Of a DNA stretch of 47,380 nt, positions 20,925 to 28,926 are shown in pieces. Every line of letters begins with the position of its first letter. Within the stretch, counting starts at the first letter, position 1. Position numbers and translations under genes: made by a program. Source of the DNA: Thiococcus pfennigii (GTDB lineage Bacteria; Pseudomonadota; Gammaproteobacteria; Chromatiales; Chromatiaceae); contig NZ_NRRW01000029.1 in NCBI RefSeq assembly GCF_016583835.1, positions 1 through 47,380 on the forward strand, written 5' to 3'. Below the pieces are notes generated by a model that saw nothing but the letters and a program-made list of their open reading frames with translations, was not told the DNA's origin and made no database searches.

Positions 20925-23900
20925 TCACTCTCCGCCAAGGACCCGTTCGGTGGTGGCGGCGGCATAGGGTTGGCCATGTTCGTCGAGCAGGGTCGTGGCG
21001 GTCAACAGGACGCGCAGGATTCGCCCATCGGCGTGGCGCCGCTCCAACCTCTGTGGCTCAACGGATTCGCCGCGCGCCAGGCGGGCCAGCAGGGCGCGGT
21101 AGGCGGGCCAGGCGGCGGCCGGGACCAGTGGCTCGATGCCGCTCTCGATGGCCTGGGACTCGCTGTACCCGAACAGGCGTTCGGCGGCCGGGTTCCAGGC
21201 CAGGATGCGCCCGTCGAACCCCTGTACCATGATGGCGTCGTTGGCGTCCCGCACCACGGTGGCCAGCCGCCGTTCGAGGGCTAGGGTCTGGCGCAGACGC
21301 TCGGTCTCCTTGATGCCGTCGACATCGATGAAGGCGATCACCACGCCATCGATGCGATTGTCGAGCGTCTTGTAGGGACGCAGGCGCACCGAGTACCAGC
21401 GGCCGGCATTGTCCTGCAAGTCGAGAACCTGGGGCGCCATATCCTCGATCACGGCCGCCACCCGTGTCTCCAGCTCCGGCACCAGGATATTGGCCTGAAT
21501 GTTGCTTATAGGACGACCGAGGTCCCCCCCGATCAGGTTGAGCAACTTGCCGGCCTGCGGTGTGAACTGGCGGATCCTCATGTCCTGTCCGAGGATCAGG
21601 ATCGGCAGGTTGACGCTGGCCAGCAGGTTGTTGAGATCGCTGTTGGCCTCGGCCAGATCCCGGTTGCGGCCCTCCAGCTCGTCGTTGACGGTCGCCAATT
21701 CCTCATTCGTCGATTGCAGCTCCTCCTTGGCCGTCTCCAGCTCCTCGTTGGCGCTCTGCAACTCCTCGTTCGCCGACTGGATCTCTTCGTTGGCCGCTTG
21801 CCGCGCCTCGTTGGTGCCCTCCAGCTCGGCGATGATCGCCTGAAGCTGCTCGCGGGTCACGGCCAGCTCGCGTTCGAGATCGGCCACGCGCGGTCTGTCA
21901 TCGCCGGCCCGCGCAGCGGCGTCGGTCGCGGGTTCTGCGTCCGTGATCAGACTGACCTCCTCGAACAACACCATCAGGTGATCGATCTCGTCGCCTGTCC
22001 TCATCGGCAGGATGCGCAGGTTGATCTCGGCCCGCACCCCATTGCGTCGATAGCGGACACCAGGACGGTATACCTCCTGCCCGGTGCGCAGCGCCTTGTG
22101 GAGACTGGTGCGCAACTCGACGGCGAGGTCCTGGTGCGCGAGCTTGATCAGGTTCAGGGTCGCGGCCCCCGGGGCCGGATCCATGTAGGGGCCGGTCTCG
22201 CCGTGGAAGTACAGGATCTCCAGATCGCGCGACACGATGACCCCGGGCGGTGCGTAATGGGCCAGTAGCAGCCGATCGGCGGTCCGTGCCAAATCGGGCT
22301 GCTCCCGCCCGGCACGGGCTGTCGACGCCGGGCTGGCGGTGGCGCCGTCGTCGGGTCCTTGGTGGATCGTCGGCATGAAACTGTAATCGACCCGCGGGAC
22401 ATGGGACTTCTTGACATAGATCCGGCGCTGCTTGTCCAGCAACGCGAACAGGTCGGCCTGGGCACCGATCGATTCGGAGGCACCGAGCAGCAGGAAGGCA
22501 TTTGGCTCCAGCGCGTAATGGAAGATCTGCAACGCCCGTTTCTGCAGGGGGGCACTGAAATAGATCAGGAGATTGCGGCAGGAGATCAGATCCAGTCTGG
22601 AGAAGGGCGGATCCTTGATCAGGTTCTGGACCGCGAAAACGCACAGGTCGCGGATCGACTTGGTGACCCGATAACCGCCGGCAGACTTGACGAAGAAGCG
22701 TCGCAATCGCTCCGGCGAAACCTGCCCGACGATCGACTCGTCGAACTGCCCGGCCCGGGCCTTGGCGATGGCCTTGCCATCGATATCGGAGGCGAAGATC
22801 TGAATGCCGATCTCCGCGGCCCGCTCCCCCAAGAACTCCTGCATCGCGATCGCCAGCGAGTAGGCCTCCTCGCCGGTCGCACAGCCCGGTACCCAGACCC
22901 GCACGCGCCGCCCCGCGCGCCGCTCGTCGAACAGGTGCGGAAAGACCTGCTCGCGCAGCGTGTCGAACGACTCGGGCTCGCGAAAGAAGGCGGTGACGGA
23001 GATCAGCAGATCCTCGAACAAGCGGTCGATCTCCGCGGGCTGCGTCTGAAGGTAGTGGATATAGTCGGCAAGCCGCTCCAACTTGTGCACGGCCAGCCGG
23101 CGCCGGATACGTCGCAGGATCGCGGGCCGCTTGTAAAGGCTGAAGTCGTTGCCGGTCCGCGAGCGCAGCAGCAGGAAGATCTTCGCCAGATCATCCTCCG
23201 TCTCGGTCAGACCCTCAGACACCTCCGGCGGCGGGTGCCGCAGATAGGGATGGACGGCGATCCGCGCCAGCTCGTCGGCGATCTCCGCCGGCGGCAACAC
23301 CAGGTCGACGCACCCGGCGGCGATGGCGCTGCCGGGCATGCCGTAATACTCGGCGCTCTTCGTGTCCTGGGCGAAGGTGAGCCCGCCGGCGGCCTTGATC
23401 GCCTTGAGCCCCTGGGTGCCATCCGACGCGGTACCGGAGAGGATGACGCCGATCGCCTGGCGGCCGAGGTCGTCGGCGAGGGTCTTCAGGAAATAGTCCA
23501 CCGGCAGATGCCGGCCGGAGTCGAGCTCGCGTTCGAGCAGCACGAGGCGCCGGTGATGGACCCCGAGGGTGCGATTGGGTGGGATCACATAGACATGGTC
23601 TGGCTCGATGGGCCGACCGTCGCGCGCCTCGATCACCGGCATCGCCGTGGCCTCCGCGAGCAGGGGCGCGAGCAGGCTCTCATGGCTCGGCGCCAGGTGC
23701 TGGATCAAGACGTAGGCCAGTCCGGCGTCGACGGGCAACCGCTGGAGCAGGCGCCGGAAGGCATCCAACCCCCCGGCCGAGGCGCCGATACCGACGATCG
23801 GGAACGGGGCCGGGTCGATCCCATCGCCGGTTTGGTCGGCACCCGTCGGCGCGTCGCCCGGTCCCGGTCGTCCCGCATCCCTGGTGTCAGCGCCCGCGGG

Positions 23901-23987
23901 CGGCGGCGCCGAATCCGGCGTGTCGGCGGCCACGAGGGCGGTCCCCGGGCCAGGGTTCGAGTGCGGCGGTCTCTGCTCACGCGCCAT
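20925..23987 (-). CDS. CheB-CheR-PAS hybrid chemotaxis-type signalling protein
   Basis: 1020 residues. A Pro/Ala-rich N-terminus (1-60) leads into a CheB methylesterase domain without a receiver: catalytic Ser70 in GIGASAGG, His97 in IQHLAPSHES, Asp189 in SGTASDGTQG. A CheR methyltransferase follows (SAM site VPGCATGEEAYS at 366-377; SCRNLLIYF). Next come a PAS-like region, a heptad coiled coil of ANEELQSANEELE type (about 700-765), and two PAS domains (LASVNLPILILGQDMRIRQFT; DAIMVQGFDGRILAWN). Many relatives continue into a histidine kinase; this one ends after the last PAS. It may act as a scaffold or need a separate kinase. No che operon is adjacent. Confidence 0.93.
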   Translation of the reverse strand: MAREQRPPHSNPGPGTALVAADTPDSAPPPAGADTRDAGRPGPGDAPTGADQTGDGIDPAPFPIVGIGASAGGLDAFRRLLQRLPVDAGLAYVLIQHLAPSHESLLAPLLAEATAMPVIEARDGRPIEPDHVYVIPPNRTLGVHHRRLVLLERELDSGRHLPVDYFLKTLADDLGRQAIGVILSGTASDGTQGLKAIKAAGGLTFAQDTKSAEYYGMPGSAIAAGCVDLVLPPAEIADELARIAVHPYLRHPPPEVSEGLTETEDDLAKIFLLLRSRTGNDFSLYKRPAILRRIRRRLAVHKLERLADYIHYLQTQPAEIDRLFEDLLISVTAFFREPESFDTLREQVFPHLFDERRAGRRVRVWVPGCATGEEAYSLAIAMQEFLGERAAEIGIQIFASDIDGKAIAKARAGQFDESIVGQVSPERLRRFFVKSAGGYRVTKSIRDLCVFAVQNLIKDPPFSRLDLISCRNLLIYFSAPLQKRALQIFHYALEPNAFLLLGASESIGAQADLFALLDKQRRIYVKKSHVPRVDYSFMPTIHQGPDDGATASPASTARAGREQPDLARTADRLLLAHYAPPGVIVSRDLEILYFHGETGPYMDPAPGAATLNLIKLAHQDLAVELRTSLHKALRTGQEVYRPGVRYRRNGVRAEINLRILPMRTGDEIDHLMVLFEEVSLITDAEPATDAAARAGDDRPRVADLERELAVTREQLQAIIAELEGTNEARQAANEEIQSANEELQSANEELETAKEELQSTNEELATVNDELEGRNRDLAEANSDLNNLLASVNLPILILGQDMRIRQFTPQAGKLLNLIGGDLGRPISNIQANILVPELETRVAAVIEDMAPQVLDLQDNAGRWYSVRLRPYKTLDNRIDGVVIAFIDVDGIKETERLRQTLALERRLATVVRDANDAIMVQGFDGRILAWNPAAERLFGYSESQAIESGIEPLVPAAAWPAYRALLARLARGESVEPQRLERRHADGRILRVLLTATTLLDEHGQPYAAATTERVLGGE

Positions 23988-24302
23988 GGTCAGATTCCTC
24001 GGACGGATGTCCGGTCATCTACCCATCGCACAGGCTCGACTGTCAAGCGCGCTCTTGCGCAGTGATCCCTCAAAGCGCGTCAGCGTACAGAGGAGACTCC
24101 CCGTAAGGAGGACGATGACGCCAAGGCTCGGTAATCCAGTGCGATGCGACGCGCGGACGCAAGCCCACGCCGAGCGAAGGCGGGGCCGCCGGGGCGGTAT
24201 CGCGATGCGTATCGGCAACTGACGTGAGCCGGCACCTCTCGACGATCGCGGCGCCGACGCCGTTGGCGTGCGGCCTTCTCAGTAGAGTCAAGGAGACATA
24301 CG
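23988..24302. promoter_or_regulatory. Divergent promoter region
   Basis: Roughly 315 bp between the divergent CheB-CheR hybrid and the glycine-zipper lipoprotein gene. A strong AAGGAG ribosome site sits at its right end. No confident -35/-10 pair or operator was identified. Confidence 0.4.
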
Positions 24303-24803
24303 ATGAAAGCAACAAGCGTACGTGCGACATGGGCCATCGGGTCAACCGTCGCCGTGGCGGCGGCCCTGGCGCTGGGCGGGTGTGCCACGACGAACGGCTC
24401 GCCCTTCGGGGGTGAGGGTTACGGCACGTCCGGCGCCCAGGCACGGACCGTCAATCAAAACCTGTATGCCGGCTATGGTGTCGTGACTTCTGTCGAACAC
24501 ACGCAGCAGGAACCGGGTGGCATCGGCGTGGGTGCCGTGGCCGGTGCAGTAGCCGGAGGGCTCGCGGGCAGTCAGGTCGGCTCCGGGAGGGGGACTACCG
24601 TCGCGACAATCGCCGGCGCGGCGGGCGGCGCCTATCTTGGGCACGAGATCGAAAAGCGGCAGCGGGGATCGTCCGCGGACGTCTACCGAATCACGGTGCG
24701 AATGAACGACGGTGGCTATCAGGCCTTGGCGCATTCCAACGCCACCGACTTCCGGGTCGGTGACCGCGTTCGGATCGGCGACGGCATGATGTACAAGTAC
24801 TGA
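24303..24803 (+). CDS. Glycine-zipper outer-membrane lipoprotein (SlyB/PcP-like)
   Basis: 166 residues. A signal peptide with lipobox LGGC (Cys about 27) is followed by a short spacer. The glycine-zipper 2TM domain is GGIGVGAVAGAVAGGLAGSQ, then TTVATIAGAAGGAYLGHEIEK. A conserved C-terminal domain (YRITVRMNDGGYQALAH...FRVGDRVRIGDGMMYKY) completes it. The order and length match SlyB-type proteins, which maintain outer-membrane integrity. The ribosome site AAGGAG is 7 bases upstream. A good terminator follows, so it is probably a single-gene unit. Confidence 0.92.
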   Translation: MKATSVRATWAIGSTVAVAAALALGGCATTNGSPFGGEGYGTSGAQARTVNQNLYAGYGVVTSVEHTQQEPGGIGVGAVAGAVAGGLAGSQVGSGRGTTVATIAGAAGGAYLGHEIEKRQRGSSADVYRITVRMNDGGYQALAHSNATDFRVGDRVRIGDGMMYKY

Positions 24804-24834
24804 TCCCGCGCCGGTCGGCCATTCCTTCGACGGA

Positions 24835-24865
24835 TGCCCCGCTCACACGGGGCATTTCCTTTTTC
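24835..24865 (+). terminator. Rho-independent terminator
   Basis: ATGCCCCG, CTCACA loop, CGGGGCAT, then TTCCTTTTT. A classic stem with T-run 32 bases after the lipoprotein stop; the best terminator in the window. Confidence 0.9.
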
Positions 24866-24918
24866 GGGCCGGCACCCCGCGGAGCGTAGCGTGGGCTGCG
24901 AGGGTTTCCCCGGCTGCG

Positions 24919-26559
24919 TCAGCCGCGATCCTCGAGGATCACCTCGTAGAGGGTCCAGTCACCACCGGCATTGATCAGCGAAAAGCCATCGAAGGTCTCG
25001 TTTGCGGTTCGGTCGACCAGGTCGATGAGGATCGCATCATTGTGTGTGACGCGCATCCGCCCTTCGGCATCACGCGTCCAGACCAACCGATGCGGTCCGC
25101 CACCCTCGAGCGAGAGCCTGGCGCTGGCAATGACCGAGATGCCGCTGTCGTTCACGACGATGAGCTGCAGCGGCCGCGACTGGCTGGTGCGGTAGTTGAG
25201 GCGGTAACCCTGGTTCAGCTTGTCGCCCCGGTAGGGGCCCAGATCGATGTGACTGTGCGCCTCCGAGGAGCCGGAGACCAGGGTGGTGATCCGGAACTCT
25301 GGACCGAACCGGGTCGGCAGGTAGGCCGCCGCTGCCGTCTCCTGCCCCGGAAGGGTGAACCCGAGCTGCTGCTGCAACAGGCTGCCGAGGATCTGCCGGC
25401 CCATGGCCTCGGTGCGTTCCGAAGGCGGGACCATTGTCGAATTCAGCCCCCGACCGCGCACCTGGAAGCGGCCGGAGGCGATGCGCCAGGCCGGATTCCG
25501 GGTGTAGTCGCCGTCCGAGAAGTCGTCCCGGGCCCTTACACGGTAAGGTCTGGCCTGGATCGCCGGCGGCTCGGCAACGGTCTCTGTCCTGCCGAGGCCG
25601 AGCTGTGCCATCGTGCGGGACGTGAGTTCGCCACTCGGCCTGATGTCGTTGTCGGCCTGGAACGCCCGTATCGCGTCACGGCTGCGCGGACCCAAGACGC
25701 CATCCGGCGGACCGGCCGGGTAGCCACGCGCGCTCAGTGCCCGCTGTGCCGCCGCCCGTTGCTCGCGGGTCAAGCCGGTGGCAGGGACCGGCTCGGTGCG
25801 AACGGCGCGGAGATCGGCCAGCAGGGCCGCACTGGGTTCGCCGGTTACGGCCACGCCCTGTCCCTGCTGATAGTCGCGGATGGCCTGACGGGACTGGGCG
25901 TCCATCTGGCCCGTAACGCGGGGAATCTGGTAGCCGCGCAGGCGCAATTCGTCCTGGATACCGGCGATCGTGTCGGCATCGACTGCCGCAGACGCCCCCG
26001 GCGCGGTTTGGATGCTTCGGCGCATGTGTTCTAGCAGTGCGGCGCTGGGCTGACCGGATGCCAACAAATTGTGGGCGGACTCGTAACTGCGGATGGCGGC
26101 CCGGGTCTCGGCGGTGAGCCGGCCGGATGGGCGCCCGCCTTCGTAGCCGAGGGTGCGGAGCGCATCCTGAATGTCCGCGATCTGCTGTGAAGAGGGTTCG
26201 GGTGCGGGACCCGTCGGCCCGGACCTTCCGCTTCCGGCCGTGTCGCGAACATGAGACAGCAGGCTCGCTGTCGGTTGGCCGTCGACCAGCAAGTCGTGGT
26301 CCCGCTGGTAGGCCTGGATCGCCGCGCGCGTGCGGGCACCCATGACGCCATCGACGGGTCCGGCGTTGTAGCCCAGGCGATTCAGCTCGCGCTGGATGTC
26401 CAGTACGGTGCTGGAACCCTGGGCGACCTGCATACCCGTCACCGCAGGGGGTGTCCCTGTCGTGAACTGGGCGAGTCCCGGGCCTGGGAGTCCGAGGATC
26501 AGGGAACCGCTCAGGAGAATCGCGGTAAGGGGAGAATCGGTCTTGCGTACTCGGGCCAT
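24919..26559 (-). CDS. Secreted protein with four peptidoglycan-binding repeats and a jelly-roll-like C-terminus
   Basis: 546 residues from the ATG at 26559 with AAGGAG upstream. The signal peptide ends around GPGLAQ. Four PG_binding_1 repeats follow, each of the form IQxxLxxLGYxxGxxDGxxGxxTRAAIxxYQ: about residues 50-105, 125-180, 200-255 and 275-330. The last, about 200 residues (RARDDFSDGDYTRNPAWRIASGRF to the end) look like a LamG/concanavalin-type beta-sandwich: they contain a FSDGDYTRNPAW start, HIDLGPYRGDKLNQGYRLNY, and a closing YEVILEDRG. Likely cell-wall-tethered with a ligand-binding module; no catalytic residues recognised. Confidence 0.85.
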   Translation of the reverse strand: MARVRKTDSPLTAILLSGSLILGLPGPGLAQFTTGTPPAVTGMQVAQGSSTVLDIQRELNRLGYNAGPVDGVMGARTRAAIQAYQRDHDLLVDGQPTASLLSHVRDTAGSGRSGPTGPAPEPSSQQIADIQDALRTLGYEGGRPSGRLTAETRAAIRSYESAHNLLASGQPSAALLEHMRRSIQTAPGASAAVDADTIAGIQDELRLRGYQIPRVTGQMDAQSRQAIRDYQQGQGVAVTGEPSAALLADLRAVRTEPVPATGLTREQRAAAQRALSARGYPAGPPDGVLGPRSRDAIRAFQADNDIRPSGELTSRTMAQLGLGRTETVAEPPAIQARPYRVRARDDFSDGDYTRNPAWRIASGRFQVRGRGLNSTMVPPSERTEAMGRQILGSLLQQQLGFTLPGQETAAAAYLPTRFGPEFRITTLVSGSSEAHSHIDLGPYRGDKLNQGYRLNYRTSQSRPLQLIVVNDSGISVIASARLSLEGGGPHRLVWTRDAEGRMRVTHNDAILIDLVDRTANETFDGFSLINAGGDWTLYEVILEDRG

Positions 26560-26932
26560 GGTGTTGTGGCTCCTTGGGGAACGGTGCGTTCGCGAGGAAC
26601 CTACCATCGCAGGCGAACGGACATCTGTTCGCGCCCGCACGGAAGCCTGCGTGCCACACCGCGCCGGACTCGATCCTCCCCCGTCGAGATCGGTGGACCC
26701 TTGCCAAGATCGCTGGGCGGTGCCCCTGGCGATACGGCGTGCCAGCAAGCAGGCAGACCCTCGCCTTGGCCGGTGTCTCGGTAAGACTACTGAAGGGGCC
26801 TTCGGGTCATCCCAATAGGCGCATCCGTCGCTGGCGACTAGCCTCCAAGGAGCAGAGTACGGTTGCCGTGCCGGCACGACCGGCACTGAATCCCGGCGTC
26901 CGGACGGGGGCATTCCGAGACAGGAAACCGAT
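26560..26932. promoter_or_regulatory. Divergent promoter region
   Basis: About 370 bp between the divergent peptidoglycan-binding protein and the GGDEF/EAL gene. No gene, hairpin or clear promoter was recognised. Confidence 0.35.
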
Positions 26933-28801
26933 ATGGATCCTCACCGCGAAGGCGCGCAGGGCCAGGCCAGGGCCAGGGCCAGGGCCGTGGCTGCGGACGT
27001 TCCGCAAGACCGCGCAACCCTGCACCGAGCCCTGCGGGACCTGCGGATCCATCAGCTTGAGCTCGAGCAGCAGAACATCGCCCTGCGGGAGACCCAGCGG
27101 GCACTGGAGATCTCCCGCGATCGCTATGCCGAGCTCTATGATCGGGCCCCGGTCGGCTATTGTACGCTGGATGCGTTGGGGGTCATCACCGAGATCAACC
27201 TGACCGCCGCAACCCTGTTCGGGGTGCCGCGTGAGCGACTCCTGGGCACCTCGCTGGCGCGCCGTCTACCCAACGGCCAGCGCCCTGCCCTGCGGGACCT
27301 ACTGCGGCGCGTCGCGGCGACCGGCGAGCACCAATGGGCCGAGGTGGCCATGATCCGGCAGCCCGGTGACGAGGCCCTCCATCTGCGCCTGGACTGCGAC
27401 CTCGCCCGCGCCGACGAGGGCGTTCACTACCAGTGCGCGCTGCTCGATATCACCGAACCGCGGCGTCTGCTCGATCAGCTTCGGGAACGCGAGCGCCAGC
27501 TCCAGCGTCTCGCCCATCAGGATCCGTTGACCGGACTGCCGAACCGCTTGGTGTTCGACGACCGGCTGAGCCAAGCGATCCTTCAGAGTCGGCGATCCGG
27601 TCGGAAGGTCGCCGTCCTCTTCGTCGATCTGGATCGCTTCAAGGAGATCAACGATACCCATGGCCACGCGGCCGGTGACGAGATTCTGAAACAGGTGAGC
27701 GCCCGGCTGACCGGGCACTTGCGTAGCGGGGACACCTTGTCGCGGTTCGGTGGCGACGAGTTCACGCTGCTGATCGCGAACCTGGGCGCCAGTCGCGATG
27801 CCGCGATCGTTGCCGAAAAGCTGCTCCACACCCTTGGCCAACCCTACCAGATCGGCGGCCAGACCATCCCCTTGACGATCAGCGTCGGCATCAGTCTCGC
27901 CCCGGACGACGGCCACGATGTCGACGAACTGCTGACCAAGGCCGACACCGCGATGTATCTGGCCAAGCGTTCGGGACGCGACGGCTACCGGTTCTATACC
28001 ACCGGGATGACCGAATCGATCTGCGAGCGGATGGCCATGGAACAGGAACTGCGCCAGGCCGCGCCCAACGGCGAGCTCCGGCTGCACTATCAGCCGCAGT
28101 TGGCCTTGGACACGCGGCGTTGGGTCGGGATCGAGGCGCTGGTGCGCTGGCAGCATCCGCGCCTGGGGCTTTTGCCACCGCCGCGATTCCTCCCGCTCGC
28201 CGAGGAGACCGGCCTGATCCAGGAGATCGACACCTGGGTCCTGCGCACGGCCTGCGCGCAACGCAAGCGCTGGCAAGGCGACGGGCTGGCCGACGAGATC
28301 CGCATGACCGTCAACGTCTCGAACCGGCTGCTGAAGCGCCCCGCGTTCATCGGCGAGCTTGGCACCCTGCTGGGCTCACTGGAACTGGATCCGCGGCAGT
28401 TGAGGCTAGAGATCACGGAGACGGCGATCATGGCCCATCCGAGCGAGTCCGCGGTGGTCGTGAGCGAGCTTCGAGACCTGGGTATCGCGATCGCCATCGA
28501 TGGGTCCCGCGCCAGCTTTTCGTCTCTGGGTTGCCTCCGGGGCCTACCGGTCACCTGGCTGAAGATCGACCGTTCCTTCATCGCCAACCTGCCGGAGAGC
28601 GACCGCGACGGGGCCATCGCCAGGGCGATCCTCGCGTTGGGCCAGAGCCTGGGCCTTGACGTCATCGCCCTGGGTGTCGAAACCAAAAGGCAGGAGCGCT
28701 TTCTGAATGAACAGGGCTGCACCCTGGGACAAGGCTTTCTCTATTCGGCCCCGATCCCGGCCGAGAAATTGGCCGGGGAACTTGCCGCCCTGGGTGCATA
28801 G
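26933..28801 (+). CDS. PAS-GGDEF-EAL cyclic-di-GMP signalling protein
   Basis: 622 residues. N-terminal helix/coiled coil (about 27-65, IHQLELEQQN), PAS (66-175), GGDEF (190-355) and EAL (365-620). The diguanylate cyclase site is intact (RFGGDEF, 271-277), with an RSGD inhibitory I-site (264-267) five residues before it. In the EAL domain, EAL (401-403), NVS (461-463), the LEITE Glu, Lys544 in LKID, and the final GVE are present. However, the metal-binding DDFGTGYSS loop reads IDGSRASFSS (522-531), and the usual AEGVE is ALGVE. Phosphodiesterase activity is therefore doubtful, so the net function may be c-di-GMP synthesis. Start at 26933 (ATG) has only a distant GAGACAGG. Confidence 0.94.
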   Translation: MDPHREGAQGQARARARAVAADVPQDRATLHRALRDLRIHQLELEQQNIALRETQRALEISRDRYAELYDRAPVGYCTLDALGVITEINLTAATLFGVPRERLLGTSLARRLPNGQRPALRDLLRRVAATGEHQWAEVAMIRQPGDEALHLRLDCDLARADEGVHYQCALLDITEPRRLLDQLRERERQLQRLAHQDPLTGLPNRLVFDDRLSQAILQSRRSGRKVAVLFVDLDRFKEINDTHGHAAGDEILKQVSARLTGHLRSGDTLSRFGGDEFTLLIANLGASRDAAIVAEKLLHTLGQPYQIGGQTIPLTISVGISLAPDDGHDVDELLTKADTAMYLAKRSGRDGYRFYTTGMTESICERMAMEQELRQAAPNGELRLHYQPQLALDTRRWVGIEALVRWQHPRLGLLPPPRFLPLAEETGLIQEIDTWVLRTACAQRKRWQGDGLADEIRMTVNVSNRLLKRPAFIGELGTLLGSLELDPRQLRLEITETAIMAHPSESAVVVSELRDLGIAIAIDGSRASFSSLGCLRGLPVTWLKIDRSFIANLPESDRDGAIARAILALGQSLGLDVIALGVETKRQERFLNEQGCTLGQGFLYSAPIPAEKLAGELAALGA

Positions 28802-28926
28802 GGCTTGGGCATGCGTTGTCACGCGCGATCCGAGCCACGAAACGTGCCGGATCAGCGGCGCCGGGTGCCGACTCATCATTAAGAGGTCGCGCGCAACGAC
28901 AAGATGGCCACACGAGGAGGACCACC

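Noticed and set aside
20500-20967. Open frame between rimO and the CheB-CheR hybrid
   Set aside because: No ribosome site or domain, and it overlaps the hybrid's 3' end.
22359-24065. Plus-strand 568-residue open frame
   Set aside because: Antisense shadow of the CheB-CheR hybrid.
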